Assembly: GCA_027858145.1 (NCBI GenBank)
Contig: JAQIDF010000228.1
Span: forward strand, 1-14,891
DNA length: 14,891 nucleotides
Origin: Prolixibacteraceae bacterium
GTDB lineage: Bacteria > Bacteroidota > Bacteroidia > Bacteroidales > Prolixibacteraceae
Reading direction: 5' to 3'
The notes under the pieces are model-generated. The model worked only from the letters and a program-made list of their open reading frames with translations. It was not told where the DNA came from and ran no database searches. A program made the translations under genes and the position numbers. This document shows positions 1 to 8,775 of the stretch, one piece after another (within the stretch, counting starts at the first letter, position 1; every line of letters begins with the position of its first letter).

Positions 1-584
1 ATATCGGCAGGGTTCAAATTATTGATATCACCACCTGCTACACCGTCAATAACATACAAAGGAGAAGAATTTCCAATCGTACCCAAACCGCGGATATTTA
101 CTTTAAATCCTTCACCAGGCATACCAGAACTCTGGGTAATGTTAACACCGGGAGACTGGCTTTGAATTGCATCCAAAACTTCGCTGGTGCTTTGTTTTTG
201 AAGGTCATCGCCACTTACATTTAAGTTGGCACCAGTTGTCAGTTTCTTTTTCTGAACACCGTAACCAACTACAACAACCTCGTCCAAGTCTTTGAGGCCG
301 TCTTCAAGTACTACATCAATCTGGGTTTGTCCACCCACAGGTACTTCTTTAGTTTCTTTACCGACAAAGGAAAAAACCAGTACTGATTCAGCATCTGATA
401 CTCTAATAGAGTAATTACCGTTAACATCGGTTATTACACCATTAGATGTTCCTTTCTCTACAACAGTTGCACCGGTTACCGGTGCGCTGTCGTCGCCTGT
501 TATGGTACCGCTAACATCTACCTGGGCAAATGATACGATACTAAGAAACAAACTGATAATTAAAAAATACACTCTTTTCTTCAT
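1..584 (-). CDS. SusC-like TonB-dependent outer-membrane transporter (N-terminal part, runs off left edge)
   Basis: The 5' 194 codons of a SusC/RagA-family transporter are present; the rest lies beyond base 1. Residues 1-20 form a signal peptide (MKKR, hydrophobic stretch, SFA before Gln21). Residues 22 to about 95 form the carboxypeptidase-regulatory-like beta-sandwich typical of SusC, with a TDVNGNYSI strand. DEVVVVGYG at 101-109 is the SusC signature at the TonB-box/plug junction, and the plug domain follows with NIRGLGTIGNSSPLYVIDG. The start at 584 gives the best signal peptide; an in-frame ATG at 590 would add only Met-Thr. No clear Shine-Dalgarno site is visible, as is usual in this phylum. 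By family knowledge, such proteins import oligosaccharides across the outer membrane with a SusD lipoprotein, whose gene is expected further left. It is divergent from the AraC/HTCS regulators, which probably control it. Confidence 0.95.
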   Translation of the reverse strand, partial: MKKRVYFLIISLFLSIVSFAQVDVSGTITGDDSAPVTGATVVEKGTSNGVITDVNGNYSIRVSDAESVLVFSFVGKETKEVPVGGQTQIDVVLEDGLKDLDEVVVVGYGVQKKKLTTGANLNVSGDDLQKQSTSEVLDAIQSQSPGVNITQSSGMPGEGFKVNIRGLGTIGNSSPLYVIDGVAGGDINNLNPAD

Positions 585-799
585 AGTCATAGGTTCATAG
601 AGTTAAGTTTAAAATTTTAATTGTTTAATTATTGTATAATAAAATTAAAGAACGTGCTGCACCGTTTATAAGTGCTTATTGTTGTTAGGTTAGATGTCAT
701 ACTATAAAAAAGAAACAACATGAAATAAAAAATAATCATTACATACAAAATGTTGCAATGCCAGTTTACATTCTGATTATTTCACATTATTTAACACTT

Positions 800-807
800 C
801 AAACTTA
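800..807 (-). promoter_or_regulatory. Candidate -7 box for the susC-like gene
   Basis: Read on the minus strand this is TAAGTTTG, an exact match to the Bacteroidota sigma-ABfr -7 consensus TAnnTTTG. No good TTG (-33) element lies at the expected distance; the nearest candidate is TTCG at 829-826. The implied leader of the susC-like transcript would be about 200 nt. A weak -33 is common at activator-dependent promoters, which would fit control by the HTCS, but this is inference. Confidence 0.35.
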
Positions 808-1054
808 TATTTTATATTTTTATCTTCGAAAAATCATTGGGGGAATATTTTTCAAATCCGCTCAAAAACAAATAATTACCCACATTTTGATATAATTTTT
901 TACCTCGTTCTTTGATAACCCATACGAAATGTTTTTATGTCTATAAATTTTTATACCCTAAAACATCAATATAAACACCTTCCCCTAACAAGCTTACTTT
1001 TAACTAATATTATTATTCTAATATTACATGAGTCTGTATTAGTTTTTAAAAGGC

Positions 1055-1085
1055 TTGTACTATTTTATCATTTTTTATACTTTTG
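1055..1085 (+). promoter_or_regulatory. Candidate promoter for the AraC-HTCS regulator operon
   Basis: TTG at 1055-1057 (-33) is followed after 20 bp by TACTTTTG at 1078-1085, which matches TAnnTTTG (-7). The spacing fits the usual Bacteroidota promoter. Transcription would begin around 1090, leaving a leader of roughly 120 nt before the ATG at 1211. AT-rich DNA can produce such matches by chance. Confidence 0.45.
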
Positions 1086-1210
1086 CTTTGAATATATCTG
1101 GTTCCAAACAGGCACAACAATATATATTTTGCTGTTTTACTGTTTTTTAAATAGCACAATAGTTAAAAAATGGCCACAAAAACCATTGGGATTATTTTAA
1201 AGAATACGAT

Positions 1211-2086
1211 ATGAAGAATCCAATTCACAGAGAAATAACACCACTACAGGACAACGACTGCTTTCTTGTTTTTGATAGAAAAAGAAGTTCGTTTACTTAC
1301 CCTATTCACTTTCACCCTGAATATGAGATTAACTTTATTACCGAAGCTAAAGGAGGCAGACGTGTTGTTGGTGATCACATTGGAGTTATTGATGAAAATG
1401 AACTGGTTATGGTTGGCCCCAATTTATACCACGGTTGGGAGAATTATAAAAATAAAAACAAGGAATTACATCAGGTAACGATACAGTTTCCACGCAGGCT
1501 CTTCGAGGGGCAAATGATCAACACTAATATATTAAAGCCAATTAACGAACTATTAAAAAATTCACAACGAGGCATTTTATTTTCAAAGAAAACAACAGAG
1601 GTATTAAAAACCCGCTTCCTTTCACTTGCCCAAAAAAAGGGGTTCGATTCATATATCGAATTCCAGTCAATTCTATATGAAATGGCAATATCTGAAAACC
1701 AACATTGCTTAACCAATATCTCATTTCAAAAAAACAACGACTTTTTCAACAGCGATAAAATTGAAAAGATTTACAACTATGTAAAGGAAAACTACAGCAA
1801 AAAAATTAAACTTGAAGATGCAGCCAACATGCTAAACATGTCAATAGTATCGTTTAGCCGGCTAATAAAACAGCGCACCAGTAAATCGTTTGTCGACTTT
1901 GTTAACGAAATACGTTTGGGATATGCAACCCGAATGCTCATCGAAACGAATAAAAGTATTTCGGAAATTTGCTACGAATGTGGCTTTAATAACATTTCTA
2001 ATTTCAATCGTACATTCAGGAAAAAGCAAGACTGCACTCCTACTGAATTTCGTAACAACTTTATCGGGATTAAAAATGTGCTTTAG
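1211..2086 (+). CDS. AraC-family transcriptional regulator with N-terminal cupin domain
   Basis: A 291-residue cytoplasmic DNA-binding regulator of normal length for the two-domain AraC family. The N-terminal half is a cupin-type sensing domain: PIHFHPEYEI around residues 31-40 is the typical His-rich strand, and a PNLYHGWENY segment follows. The C-terminal domain, about residues 198-282, has the two helix-turn-helix units of AraC/XylS proteins: first LEDAANMLNMSIVSFSRLIK, then SISEICYECGFNNISNFNRTF, ending in the usual TPTEFR motif. It has no signal peptide or membrane segment. The stop codon lies 21 bp before the HTCS start, so the two are probably co-transcribed. The ligand is unknown; a sugar or sugar product is expected from family and context. 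It probably acts on this PUL or on its own operon, which is inference. Confidence 0.92.
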   Translation: MKNPIHREITPLQDNDCFLVFDRKRSSFTYPIHFHPEYEINFITEAKGGRRVVGDHIGVIDENELVMVGPNLYHGWENYKNKNKELHQVTIQFPRRLFEGQMINTNILKPINELLKNSQRGILFSKKTTEVLKTRFLSLAQKKGFDSYIEFQSILYEMAISENQHCLTNISFQKNNDFFNSDKIEKIYNYVKENYSKKIKLEDAANMLNMSIVSFSRLIKQRTSKSFVDFVNEIRLGYATRMLIETNKSISEICYECGFNNISNFNRTFRKKQDCTPTEFRNNFIGIKNVL

Positions 2087-2107
2087 CAACAACATAATTT
2101 TAAACCA

Positions 2108-5100
2108 ATGATTTCTCAATTAAAAAAATCAATTCTTTTCATCGTTCCCATTGTTATTTTATTGAACATAGAATCAAACGGAAACGCTATTCAAAAAATA
2201 ACAGCAATTTCATCTGCCAATAATTTGCCCAGGGGCTCAATAAACAGCATCACCAATGACAGTATTGGTTTTGTATGGATTGGTACCTGGAAAGGACTTT
2301 ATCGCTACGACGGGCACAAAGCCGTAAATTTTGCAACAATTAACCCTGACTTTAAAGCATTAAAAATTGAAACTCTTTTAGTTGACAGGCATAACTTATG
2401 GGTGGGCACCTTTGTATCAGGCCTTTTCAAAATTGATTTAACGACCTATAAAATTACAAGATATAATAAAAGTAATGATACTCCCGTACAAATCATAAAT
2501 GACAACAATATCATATCGATTTGTGCGATGCCTGATCACCGAATTATAGTCGGTACAGAGCGTGCCGGATTTAACATCATAGCCCCTGAAGGAAATGTAC
2601 TTAAATCATTCACGGTTGAATCATCTCCTTCAGTACTGATCAATAATCAGGTTTCATCAATTACTACTATCAACGACAGTCTGGTAGCGATTGGCAACTA
2701 TGCATTTACTATAATGAATTTGAATACTTATCAGGCTAAGCAACTTGAATTACCAGTATTGCAACAGCATTATTCCAACATAACTAATATTAACAATAAT
2801 AAATTTCTTTTCTCAACGCATGAAGGACTTTTTGTAATTGATATCAATACTTTATCTACTGAAAAAATTTTCAACAAAAGAGTTAAAGCCATTACAAAAA
2901 AGAACGCTCAGGAATTGTATCTAGGATCGGCTGAAGGCCTTAAAGTTTTAGATCTTAAAAATTATAACATCTCAACACCCGTCAGTAACAATAACACCAA
3001 CCCTGATCTTAACATAAATGACCTTGTGTACATCAATGATAACACTTTACTAATTGGTGCCGAAAATGGCTTGTTTTCAGCAAATTACAGTAATGAAGTT
3101 TTCAATTTCTTTGAGCAATCAAAACACACTGAACTTGAAATCGTTAGTGCCATTGATTTCAATAACAAAAAGATTCTGGCAGGTACCTGGGGAAACGGGA
3201 TTGTAGAAATAACACCACAAACCGGGGTACTAAATAAAATATCATTCACCGAATACAATCCGGAATTCATTTTTAGCCTCAAAAAAACTGATAGTAAAAT
3301 ATGGTTTTCATCAAAAAATGATTTAGGAATTTATTCCTTCAATACTGATGATCCAGACGAATCATTGAAACATTATCCGCGGTTTAGGAATACCGACAAT
3401 ACAGAATCGATGTACACAGTCACCAGCAGTTTGATCACACCGGAAGGGCTTTTTGTTGTGGGAACCTGGGACGGACTTCTATTTTACTATGACAAAAAAA
3501 GTGATGAATTTAATATATTAACCGATAGGCAATCGCAATTACCAAAGTCGCGCAATTTATCTATCTTTTCACTGATGACTGACAGGCAGGGACATACATG
3601 GATCGGACTCAATGGCGGCGGTATCATTCAAACCCAATTAACTGACAAGCATATTACAAATCAAAAATTAATAACCGAAAAGAACGGGCTTGTCAGTAAC
3701 TTTGTCACCTGCTTATTTCAAAGTCGTAACGGTGTTATCTGGATTGGAACCGAGGCCGGCCTTTCATACATAAAAAACGACACCGTACATTCAGTATTCC
3801 ATAAAGACATTATAATTGACATACAATCGATAACAGAAGATAAACATGGGGATTTATGGATTGGAACACAAAACGGCCTCGTAAAAATAAATTCTTATTA
3901 TCCGTCCGATGGATATCGTTTATTCAACACTAATGATGGCCTTTCAAATACATCATTTTATTTAAACAGCGTAACCCAAAACAATGATTCCCTTTACTTT
4001 GGAGGATTTAACGGTATTGACTATTTTAATCCCAGCGAAGTAAAATCCGAATCGTCTCCTACCAGACCTCAAATAACTAGTTTTAAATTACTTAATCAGG
4101 ATATCTACCCTTACATGAACGAATATGATGACTTCCTGGATAAAAATATTTTTAATACGAATTTACTTACTTTAAAGCATCATCAAAACACTTTTTCATT
4201 TGAATTCTCGAACCTTCAATTCGGAATCGAAAACAATTCACAATATGCTTTTAAACTTGATGGTGTTGATGACAACTGGAATTACAGGGATTCAAAAAAC
4301 CGGAAAGCTTATTATACAAAACTCGCTCCCGGCAACTATACTTTCTATGTAAAAAGCACTAATGCAGAAGGTAAATGGTCGGACTACACTAAACAATTAG
4401 ATGTAATTATTTCACCTCCGTTTTGGGCTACAACATATGCTTATATAATATACTTTATTATTTCAATGCTTGTTGTTTTTCTGTTAATCAACCGTTGGTT
4501 TATGAAAATTCAGAAAAAACACCAAGAAAGATTAAAGGATTTGGAATACAACAAACAGAAAGAACTTGATGAACTAAAGCTCAGGTTTTTCACTAATATA
4601 TCTCACGAATTCAGGACTCCTTTAACGCTTATTTTAGGTCCCCTGAAAAAAATACTTGAAAACTCAACCTCTAACCCTTTTCACAACGAACATTTAATGA
4701 TTTACCGAAATACAAACCGTTTACTAAAATTAACAAACAGAATTATCGATTTCAGAAAAAATGAAAAAGATCAATTAAAACTAAAAGTAGAAAAAACCAA
4801 TCTTTCAGATTTTTGTTACAATATATTTTTATTCTTTAATTACGAAGCTCAAAAAAGAGCCATCAAATACCAGTTTAAAACAACATTTGAAGAACAAATA
4901 TTGATCGACCGTGAATTTATCGAAAGTGTATTATTTAATTTAATTTCCAATGCCTTCAAATATACACCCGACAATAGTGATATTGAAATACGTGTGTTTA
5001 GAGGGACTAAAAACAGAGCAATAATCGAGGTAGGCGATAAAGGAAAAGGCATAAATGAAGCTGACATCCCCCACATTTTCGACAGGTTTTATGCATCACG

Positions 5101-6127
5101 TAAACATAACAGTACCGGTATTGGCCTCAGTTTTTCAAAACGATTAATTGAGCTTCATAAAGGAGAACTTAACATTGAAAGTAAACCTGGTAAGGGATCT
5201 GTTTTTTCAATCATACTAAGTGAAACTGATATATACAACACCAATGAAAAAGCACAAAAAAGCAATAAAGAAGAGACAAATAACTGGCAGGGCATTGATC
5301 AGGAGTACATGCAGCAATCCGTCCAATCGGTTGACAAAATAAAGTCGAACTATTCAAAAGACGAACTTATTGCTTTGATAACCGACGATAATTTTGAGAT
5401 AAGACAATATATATCATCTCTACTCGATGAAAATTTCACAATAATTGAAGCCGTTAACGGAAGAGAAGCATTAAAACTAGCCATAACAAATATTCCCGAC
5501 ATTGTAATTTCGGATGTTATGATGCCCGAAATGGATGGCTTTGAACTATGTAATGCTTTAAAAAATGACGAAAAAACGAGTCACATCCCCGTAATTTTAA
5601 CCACCGTACTTTCTGAACACAAAAACCGCCTGAAAGGACTCAAGAAAGGTGCTGACTCGTACATACCCAAACCCATCGACCCCGAGCATTTATTGATCAG
5701 GGTTAATAAACTTATAGAAAACCGACTGAAAATAAAAAAGAAATTTCATTTGACAGAGTCAAGTGAAACCACCCGTAAAGATGAAGATGAAAACATTGAT
5801 CCATTTATCGAAAAAGCCCGAAATGTTGTTCTTCACAATATTGACAATTCCGATTACAACATCAACGATTTTTGTGACGATATGAAATTGAGCCGAATGC
5901 AACTGTACCGAAAATTCAAAGCAACTACCGGCTTGTCGGCCAACAGTTTTATTCGTAAAGTTAGGATGCATTATGCTGCCGAAAAACTAAAAACAGGTAA
6001 CTATTCAGTAAAAGAAATAACATACGATGTTGGTTTTGTTGACCTTAAATATTTCAGGAAATGTTTTCACGATGAATTTGGCATGAACCCGTCGGAATAT
6101 GCAAAGCAAAACAATGTCTCCAATTAA
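2108..6127 (+). CDS. Hybrid two-component system sensor histidine kinase/response regulator (HTCS)
   Basis: A complete 1339-residue HTCS, the usual PUL sensor-activator, combining sensor, kinase, receiver and DNA-binding domains in one chain. Residues 1-27 are a signal peptide. Residues about 35-690 are a two-propeller periplasmic sensor made of Reg_prop repeats such as GFVWIGTWKGLYRYDG and GDLWIGTQNGLVKI. A Y_Y_Y domain spans about 694-768, and one membrane helix about 776-796. The HisKA motif SHEFRTP holds the phospho-accepting His833. The ATPase has its N box near 944-953, a DKGKG box at 977-981 and an STGIGLS box at 1002-1008. The receiver has Asp1093/1094, phospho-acceptor Asp1136 (SDVMMPEMDG) and Lys1188. 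An AraC-type double helix-turn-helix occupies about 1245-1330. All key residues are present, so it should be functional. The periplasmic domain normally binds a glycan breakdown product; the ligand cannot be read from sequence. Confidence 0.97.
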   Translation: MISQLKKSILFIVPIVILLNIESNGNAIQKITAISSANNLPRGSINSITNDSIGFVWIGTWKGLYRYDGHKAVNFATINPDFKALKIETLLVDRHNLWVGTFVSGLFKIDLTTYKITRYNKSNDTPVQIINDNNIISICAMPDHRIIVGTERAGFNIIAPEGNVLKSFTVESSPSVLINNQVSSITTINDSLVAIGNYAFTIMNLNTYQAKQLELPVLQQHYSNITNINNNKFLFSTHEGLFVIDINTLSTEKIFNKRVKAITKKNAQELYLGSAEGLKVLDLKNYNISTPVSNNNTNPDLNINDLVYINDNTLLIGAENGLFSANYSNEVFNFFEQSKHTELEIVSAIDFNNKKILAGTWGNGIVEITPQTGVLNKISFTEYNPEFIFSLKKTDSKIWFSSKNDLGIYSFNTDDPDESLKHYPRFRNTDNTESMYTVTSSLITPEGLFVVGTWDGLLFYYDKKSDEFNILTDRQSQLPKSRNLSIFSLMTDRQGHTWIGLNGGGIIQTQLTDKHITNQKLITEKNGLVSNFVTCLFQSRNGVIWIGTEAGLSYIKNDTVHSVFHKDIIIDIQSITEDKHGDLWIGTQNGLVKINSYYPSDGYRLFNTNDGLSNTSFYLNSVTQNNDSLYFGGFNGIDYFNPSEVKSESSPTRPQITSFKLLNQDIYPYMNEYDDFLDKNIFNTNLLTLKHHQNTFSFEFSNLQFGIENNSQYAFKLDGVDDNWNYRDSKNRKAYYTKLAPGNYTFYVKSTNAEGKWSDYTKQLDVIISPPFWATTYAYIIYFIISMLVVFLLINRWFMKIQKKHQERLKDLEYNKQKELDELKLRFFTNISHEFRTPLTLILGPLKKILENSTSNPFHNEHLMIYRNTNRLLKLTNRIIDFRKNEKDQLKLKVEKTNLSDFCYNIFLFFNYEAQKRAIKYQFKTTFEEQILIDREFIESVLFNLISNAFKYTPDNSDIEIRVFRGTKNRAIIEVGDKGKGINEADIPHIFDRFYASRKHNSTGIGLSFSKRLIELHKGELNIESKPGKGSVFSIILSETDIYNTNEKAQKSNKEETNNWQGIDQEYMQQSVQSVDKIKSNYSKDELIALITDDNFEIRQYISSLLDENFTIIEAVNGREALKLAITNIPDIVISDVMMPEMDGFELCNALKNDEKTSHIPVILTTVLSEHKNRLKGLKKGADSYIPKPIDPEHLLIRVNKLIENRLKIKKKFHLTESSETTRKDEDENIDPFIEKARNVVLHNIDNSDYNINDFCDDMKLSRMQLYRKFKATTGLSANSFIRKVRMHYAAEKLKTGNYSVKEITYDVGFVDLKYFRKCFHDEFGMNPSEYAKQNNVSN

Positions 6128-6253
6128 AAATCAAGTGTTTTAACACATTATGTCTTTAATATTTTGCATCTTTGAAGCAATTCTTTTATCGATGGACAAT
6201 TCAGTTTTACAATTCAAACATTGGTAAATAAAAATTAATACTACAATTATTAT

Positions 6254-7468
6254 ATGAGATTTGATGAATTTGATTTGCATGATGAGATACTTGATGCAAT
6301 TGACTACATGGGGTTTAAAGATGCTACCCCGATACAGGAACAAGCCATACCACTAATATTAGAAAATAAGGATTTACTTGCTGTTGCACAAACAGGAACT
6401 GGCAAAACAGCCGCTTTTATTCTTCCTGTCCTCGATAAAATTGCCAACAAAAAAGGGGGCGATTCAATTAATACACTGGTCATTGTGCCTACAAGGGAAC
6501 TTGCGCTCCAAATTGACCGTGAGATACAGGGTTTTTCATACTTTTTATCGGCCAATTCGGTTGCGATATATGGTGGAGGCGATGGCAGCGACTGGGTGCA
6601 ACAAGAGAAAGCCCTTAAGCAAAAAACCGATATTATAGTTGCAACCCCAGGCAAACTTATCAGTCACTTAAATGTTGGCAACATTAAGTTTGATCAACTT
6701 GAACATTTGATTTTAGATGAGGCAGACCGCATGCTCGATATGGGATTTTCTGAAGATATTCAAAAAATTGTATCGTACTTGCCAAAAAATCGGCAAACAT
6801 TGCTCTTTAGTGCGACAATGCCCCCGAAAATAAAAATGTTGTCGAAATCGATCCTCAATAATCCCGAAGAAATAATTATTCAACTATCGAAACCGGCTGA
6901 AAAAATATTGCAGGCTGCATACCTTACTTACGACAACCAAAAGATACCGTTAATTAATTACCTCATAGGCCAAAAAGAAAACTATAAGAGTATTTTGATT
7001 TTCACGTCGACTAAGGCCAAGGTAAATGACATCGTACGTGGATTGAAAAATAAATCGTATAAAACCGATGGAATATCTTCAGACCTTGAGCAAAGTGAAC
7101 GGGAAAGAGTACTACAAAGCTTTAAATCAAAAAACACCCGCGTACTGGTCGCTACCGACGTTATCAGCAGGGGAATCGATATAAAAGATATCGAACTGAT
7201 TATCAACTACGACGTACCCCGTGATGCTGAAGATTACGTGCACCGTATCGGGCGTACAGCCAGGGCTGAATCGGAAGGGGTTGCCATAACTTTAATCAAT
7301 GAATCAGACATGTTCCGTTTCAAAAAAATAGAGCAACTCATCGATAAAGAAATACTTAAAATGGATGTCCCCCCTGAAGTCGGTAAGAGTCCGAAATGGA
7401 ATCCAAAACCTGAAAAAAAATATGGGTTCAGAAAACCCAAAGGACAGAACAAAGGAAAAAGAAGATAA
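6254..7468 (+). CDS. DEAD-box ATP-dependent RNA helicase, RhlE-like
   Basis: A cytoplasmic 404-residue RNA helicase carrying all standard motifs in order: the Q motif in GFKDATPIQEQAIP, Walker A AQTGTGKT (45-52), PTRELALQI, TPGKL, Walker B DEAD (155-158), SAT (186-188), ATDVISRGIDI and HRIGRTAR (330-337). After the two RecA-like domains comes a short, Lys/Arg-rich tail (about 380-404) that probably aids RNA binding. Length and the LDEADRMLDMGF segment match the RhlE branch, whose members act in ribosome assembly and RNA turnover, often in the cold. It sits 126 bp after the HTCS and has no direct link to glycan use, so it interrupts the PUL. A CATCTTTG at 6167-6174 is a near match to the -7 box and could allow independent transcription. 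Confidence 0.95.
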   Translation: MRFDEFDLHDEILDAIDYMGFKDATPIQEQAIPLILENKDLLAVAQTGTGKTAAFILPVLDKIANKKGGDSINTLVIVPTRELALQIDREIQGFSYFLSANSVAIYGGGDGSDWVQQEKALKQKTDIIVATPGKLISHLNVGNIKFDQLEHLILDEADRMLDMGFSEDIQKIVSYLPKNRQTLLFSATMPPKIKMLSKSILNNPEEIIIQLSKPAEKILQAAYLTYDNQKIPLINYLIGQKENYKSILIFTSTKAKVNDIVRGLKNKSYKTDGISSDLEQSERERVLQSFKSKNTRVLVATDVISRGIDIKDIELIINYDVPRDAEDYVHRIGRTARAESEGVAITLINESDMFRFKKIEQLIDKEILKMDVPPEVGKSPKWNPKPEKKYGFRKPKGQNKGKRR

Positions 7469-7508
7469 GAACTTCGTCTTATTTTACATTTTCTACTTTT
7501 TAAATATC

Positions 7509-7531
7509 ACACCTGCCAAAAAAGCAGGTGT
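7509..7531 (+). terminator. Hairpin, probable terminator after the helicase gene
   Basis: An 8 bp perfect stem, ACACCTGC (7509-7516) with GCAGGTGT (7524-7531), encloses a 7-nt A-rich loop, 41 bp after the helicase stop. The following AATTATTTC is only a weak T-tract, so termination may be partial. It separates the helicase from the GH26 operon. Confidence 0.55.
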
Positions 7532-7625
7532 AATTATTTCATAGCATGTAGCACCAGGCCCTTTCCAATATAAATATCACACAAATTAGTGAGAAACACC
7601 CCCACTACAACAATATAACCTTTTA

Positions 7626-7633
7626 TAGTTTTG
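7626..7633 (+). promoter_or_regulatory. Candidate -7 box for the GH26 operon
   Basis: TAGTTTTG matches the Bacteroidota -7 consensus TAnnTTTG. It lies 28 bp before the ATG at 7662, giving a short leader of about 20 nt. I see no TTG about 20 bp upstream, so the promoter may need an activator. The hairpin at 7509-7531 precedes it, consistent with a new transcription unit starting here. Confidence 0.45.
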
Positions 7634-7661
7634 CTCACGCTAAATACTAATTCTATAAATT

Positions 7662-8765
7662 ATGACTAAAAAGGTTCTATTACTTTTATCTGCTCTCATG
7701 CTGGGTTTGTTATCATGCAATCGCGCTGAAAACCCATACCAATCAGCCGATCAGGACATTACTCCCGCAGCTGAAGCACTTTACAACAAACTCATTTCAT
7801 TAAAAGAAAAAGGTATCATGATTGGCCATCAGGATGCTTTGGTTTATGGACATTCGTGGCGGAACGGAGGCGAGCCGGATATAAAAGCCGTAACCGGTTA
7901 TTACCCGGCTGTATTTGGCTGGGAACTTGGAGATATTGAACTAGGGAAATCATATACGCTCGACTCAGTCACCACTGATGAAATTATAAACGGTATTAAA
8001 TGGGTACACAAAAACGGTGGCATAAATACCATAAGCTGGCATGCCAACAACCCGCTCACAGCCGGAAATTCGTGGGACACTTCAAGCAAAGAAGTTGTGA
8101 GCAGTATACTCCCTGGTGGAGTTAAACATAAAGAATACAAAAGAATGCTCGACAACATGGCAAACTTTTTTCATCAGCTAACCGATGATAACGGTGAATT
8201 GATACCGGTTATTTTCAGACCATTTCACGAGCATACCGGAAGCTGGTTCTGGTGGGGTTATGACTTGTGCAACACTTCAGATTATAAAAAGTTATGGAGG
8301 TTTACTGTTTCATATCTAAAAGGAAGGGATTTGCACAATATTCTTTATACCTATTCAAGTGCCAGTAAAATCAGCTCACGCGAAGAATACCTTGAACGAT
8401 ATCCCGGCGATGATATTATTGATATTATTGGGTTTGATGAATACCAGGGAGGCATTGAAGGCAAAGAGGGCTATATAAACTCGGTAAAAAACGGCATGGA
8501 TATTATCGTACCAATTGCAGAGGAACGCAAAAAAATTGTCATCCTTGCAGAAACAGGAATGGGAGGATTGCCCGATGCAAAATGGTGGACTAAAACTTTA
8601 TGGCAGGCTGTTAAAGACTACCCTATATCGTATGTTCTTTTTTGGCGAAACGCACATGACCAACCCGAACACTTCTTTGCTCCCTACCCTGGTCAAAAAA
8701 GTGCTGACGACTTCAAAACACTAAGTAAAAATGAACATTCTTTATTTTTAAACGATATTCAATAA
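7662..8765 (+). CDS. GH26 glycoside hydrolase, lipoprotein (probable beta-mannanase or mannobiohydrolase)
   Basis: A 367-residue secreted enzyme of GH26, a retaining clan GH-A (beta/alpha)8-barrel family. Residues 1-18 form a lipoprotein signal peptide with lipobox LLSC, so Cys19 should be lipidated. The catalytic domain fills the rest, from IGHQD at 54-58 to near the C terminus. It contains SWHANNP with His127, the acid/base Glu190 in FRPFHEHTGSWFWWG, and the predicted nucleophile Glu297 in ILAETGMGG; the FWRNAHD segment near the end is also typical. It carries no CBM and no T9SS tail, unlike its partner 10 bp downstream. Most characterised GH26 members act on beta-1,4-mannan, but lichenases and beta-1,3-xylanases are also known. 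The residues after Cys19 (NRAEN) show no obvious acidic surface-export signal, so it may face the periplasm; this is tentative. Confidence 0.93.
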   Translation: MTKKVLLLLSALMLGLLSCNRAENPYQSADQDITPAAEALYNKLISLKEKGIMIGHQDALVYGHSWRNGGEPDIKAVTGYYPAVFGWELGDIELGKSYTLDSVTTDEIINGIKWVHKNGGINTISWHANNPLTAGNSWDTSSKEVVSSILPGGVKHKEYKRMLDNMANFFHQLTDDNGELIPVIFRPFHEHTGSWFWWGYDLCNTSDYKKLWRFTVSYLKGRDLHNILYTYSSASKISSREEYLERYPGDDIIDIIGFDEYQGGIEGKEGYINSVKNGMDIIVPIAEERKKIVILAETGMGGLPDAKWWTKTLWQAVKDYPISYVLFWRNAHDQPEHFFAPYPGQKSADDFKTLSKNEHSLFLNDIQ

Positions 8766-8775
8766 AACCATAACT

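Larger units (their letters stand above)
585..1210. promoter_or_regulatory. AT-rich divergent intergenic region between susC-like and AraC-family genes
   Basis: This 626 bp of very AT-rich DNA separates two divergent genes and should hold the promoters and operators of both. Visible elements are a TAnnTTTG-type box on each strand (listed separately) and a short inverted repeat, ATAAG-TG-CTTAT, at 668-679 in the likely leader of the susC-like gene. An 87-codon open frame at 937-1200 is rich in Phe, Leu and Ile, looks like translated AT-rich DNA, and overlaps the candidate plus-strand promoter, so I do not call it a gene. I see no RNA gene. Binding of the HTCS or the AraC protein here is inference from the layout. 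Confidence 0.6.

Noticed and set aside
937..1200. 87-codon open frame just upstream of the AraC gene
   Set aside because: Composition (Phe, Leu, Ile, Tyr) is what AT-rich non-coding DNA gives, no known motif is visible, and it overlaps the candidate promoter at 1055-1085.
6134..6147. Short inverted repeat GTGTT/AACAC after the HTCS gene considered as a terminator
   Set aside because: The stem is 5 AT-rich base pairs with a 2-nt loop and no T-run; too weak to call.
6304..6654. 116-codon minus-strand open frame inside the helicase gene
   Set aside because: It is antisense to the conserved Walker A and neighbouring motifs of the helicase and has no recognisable features of its own.
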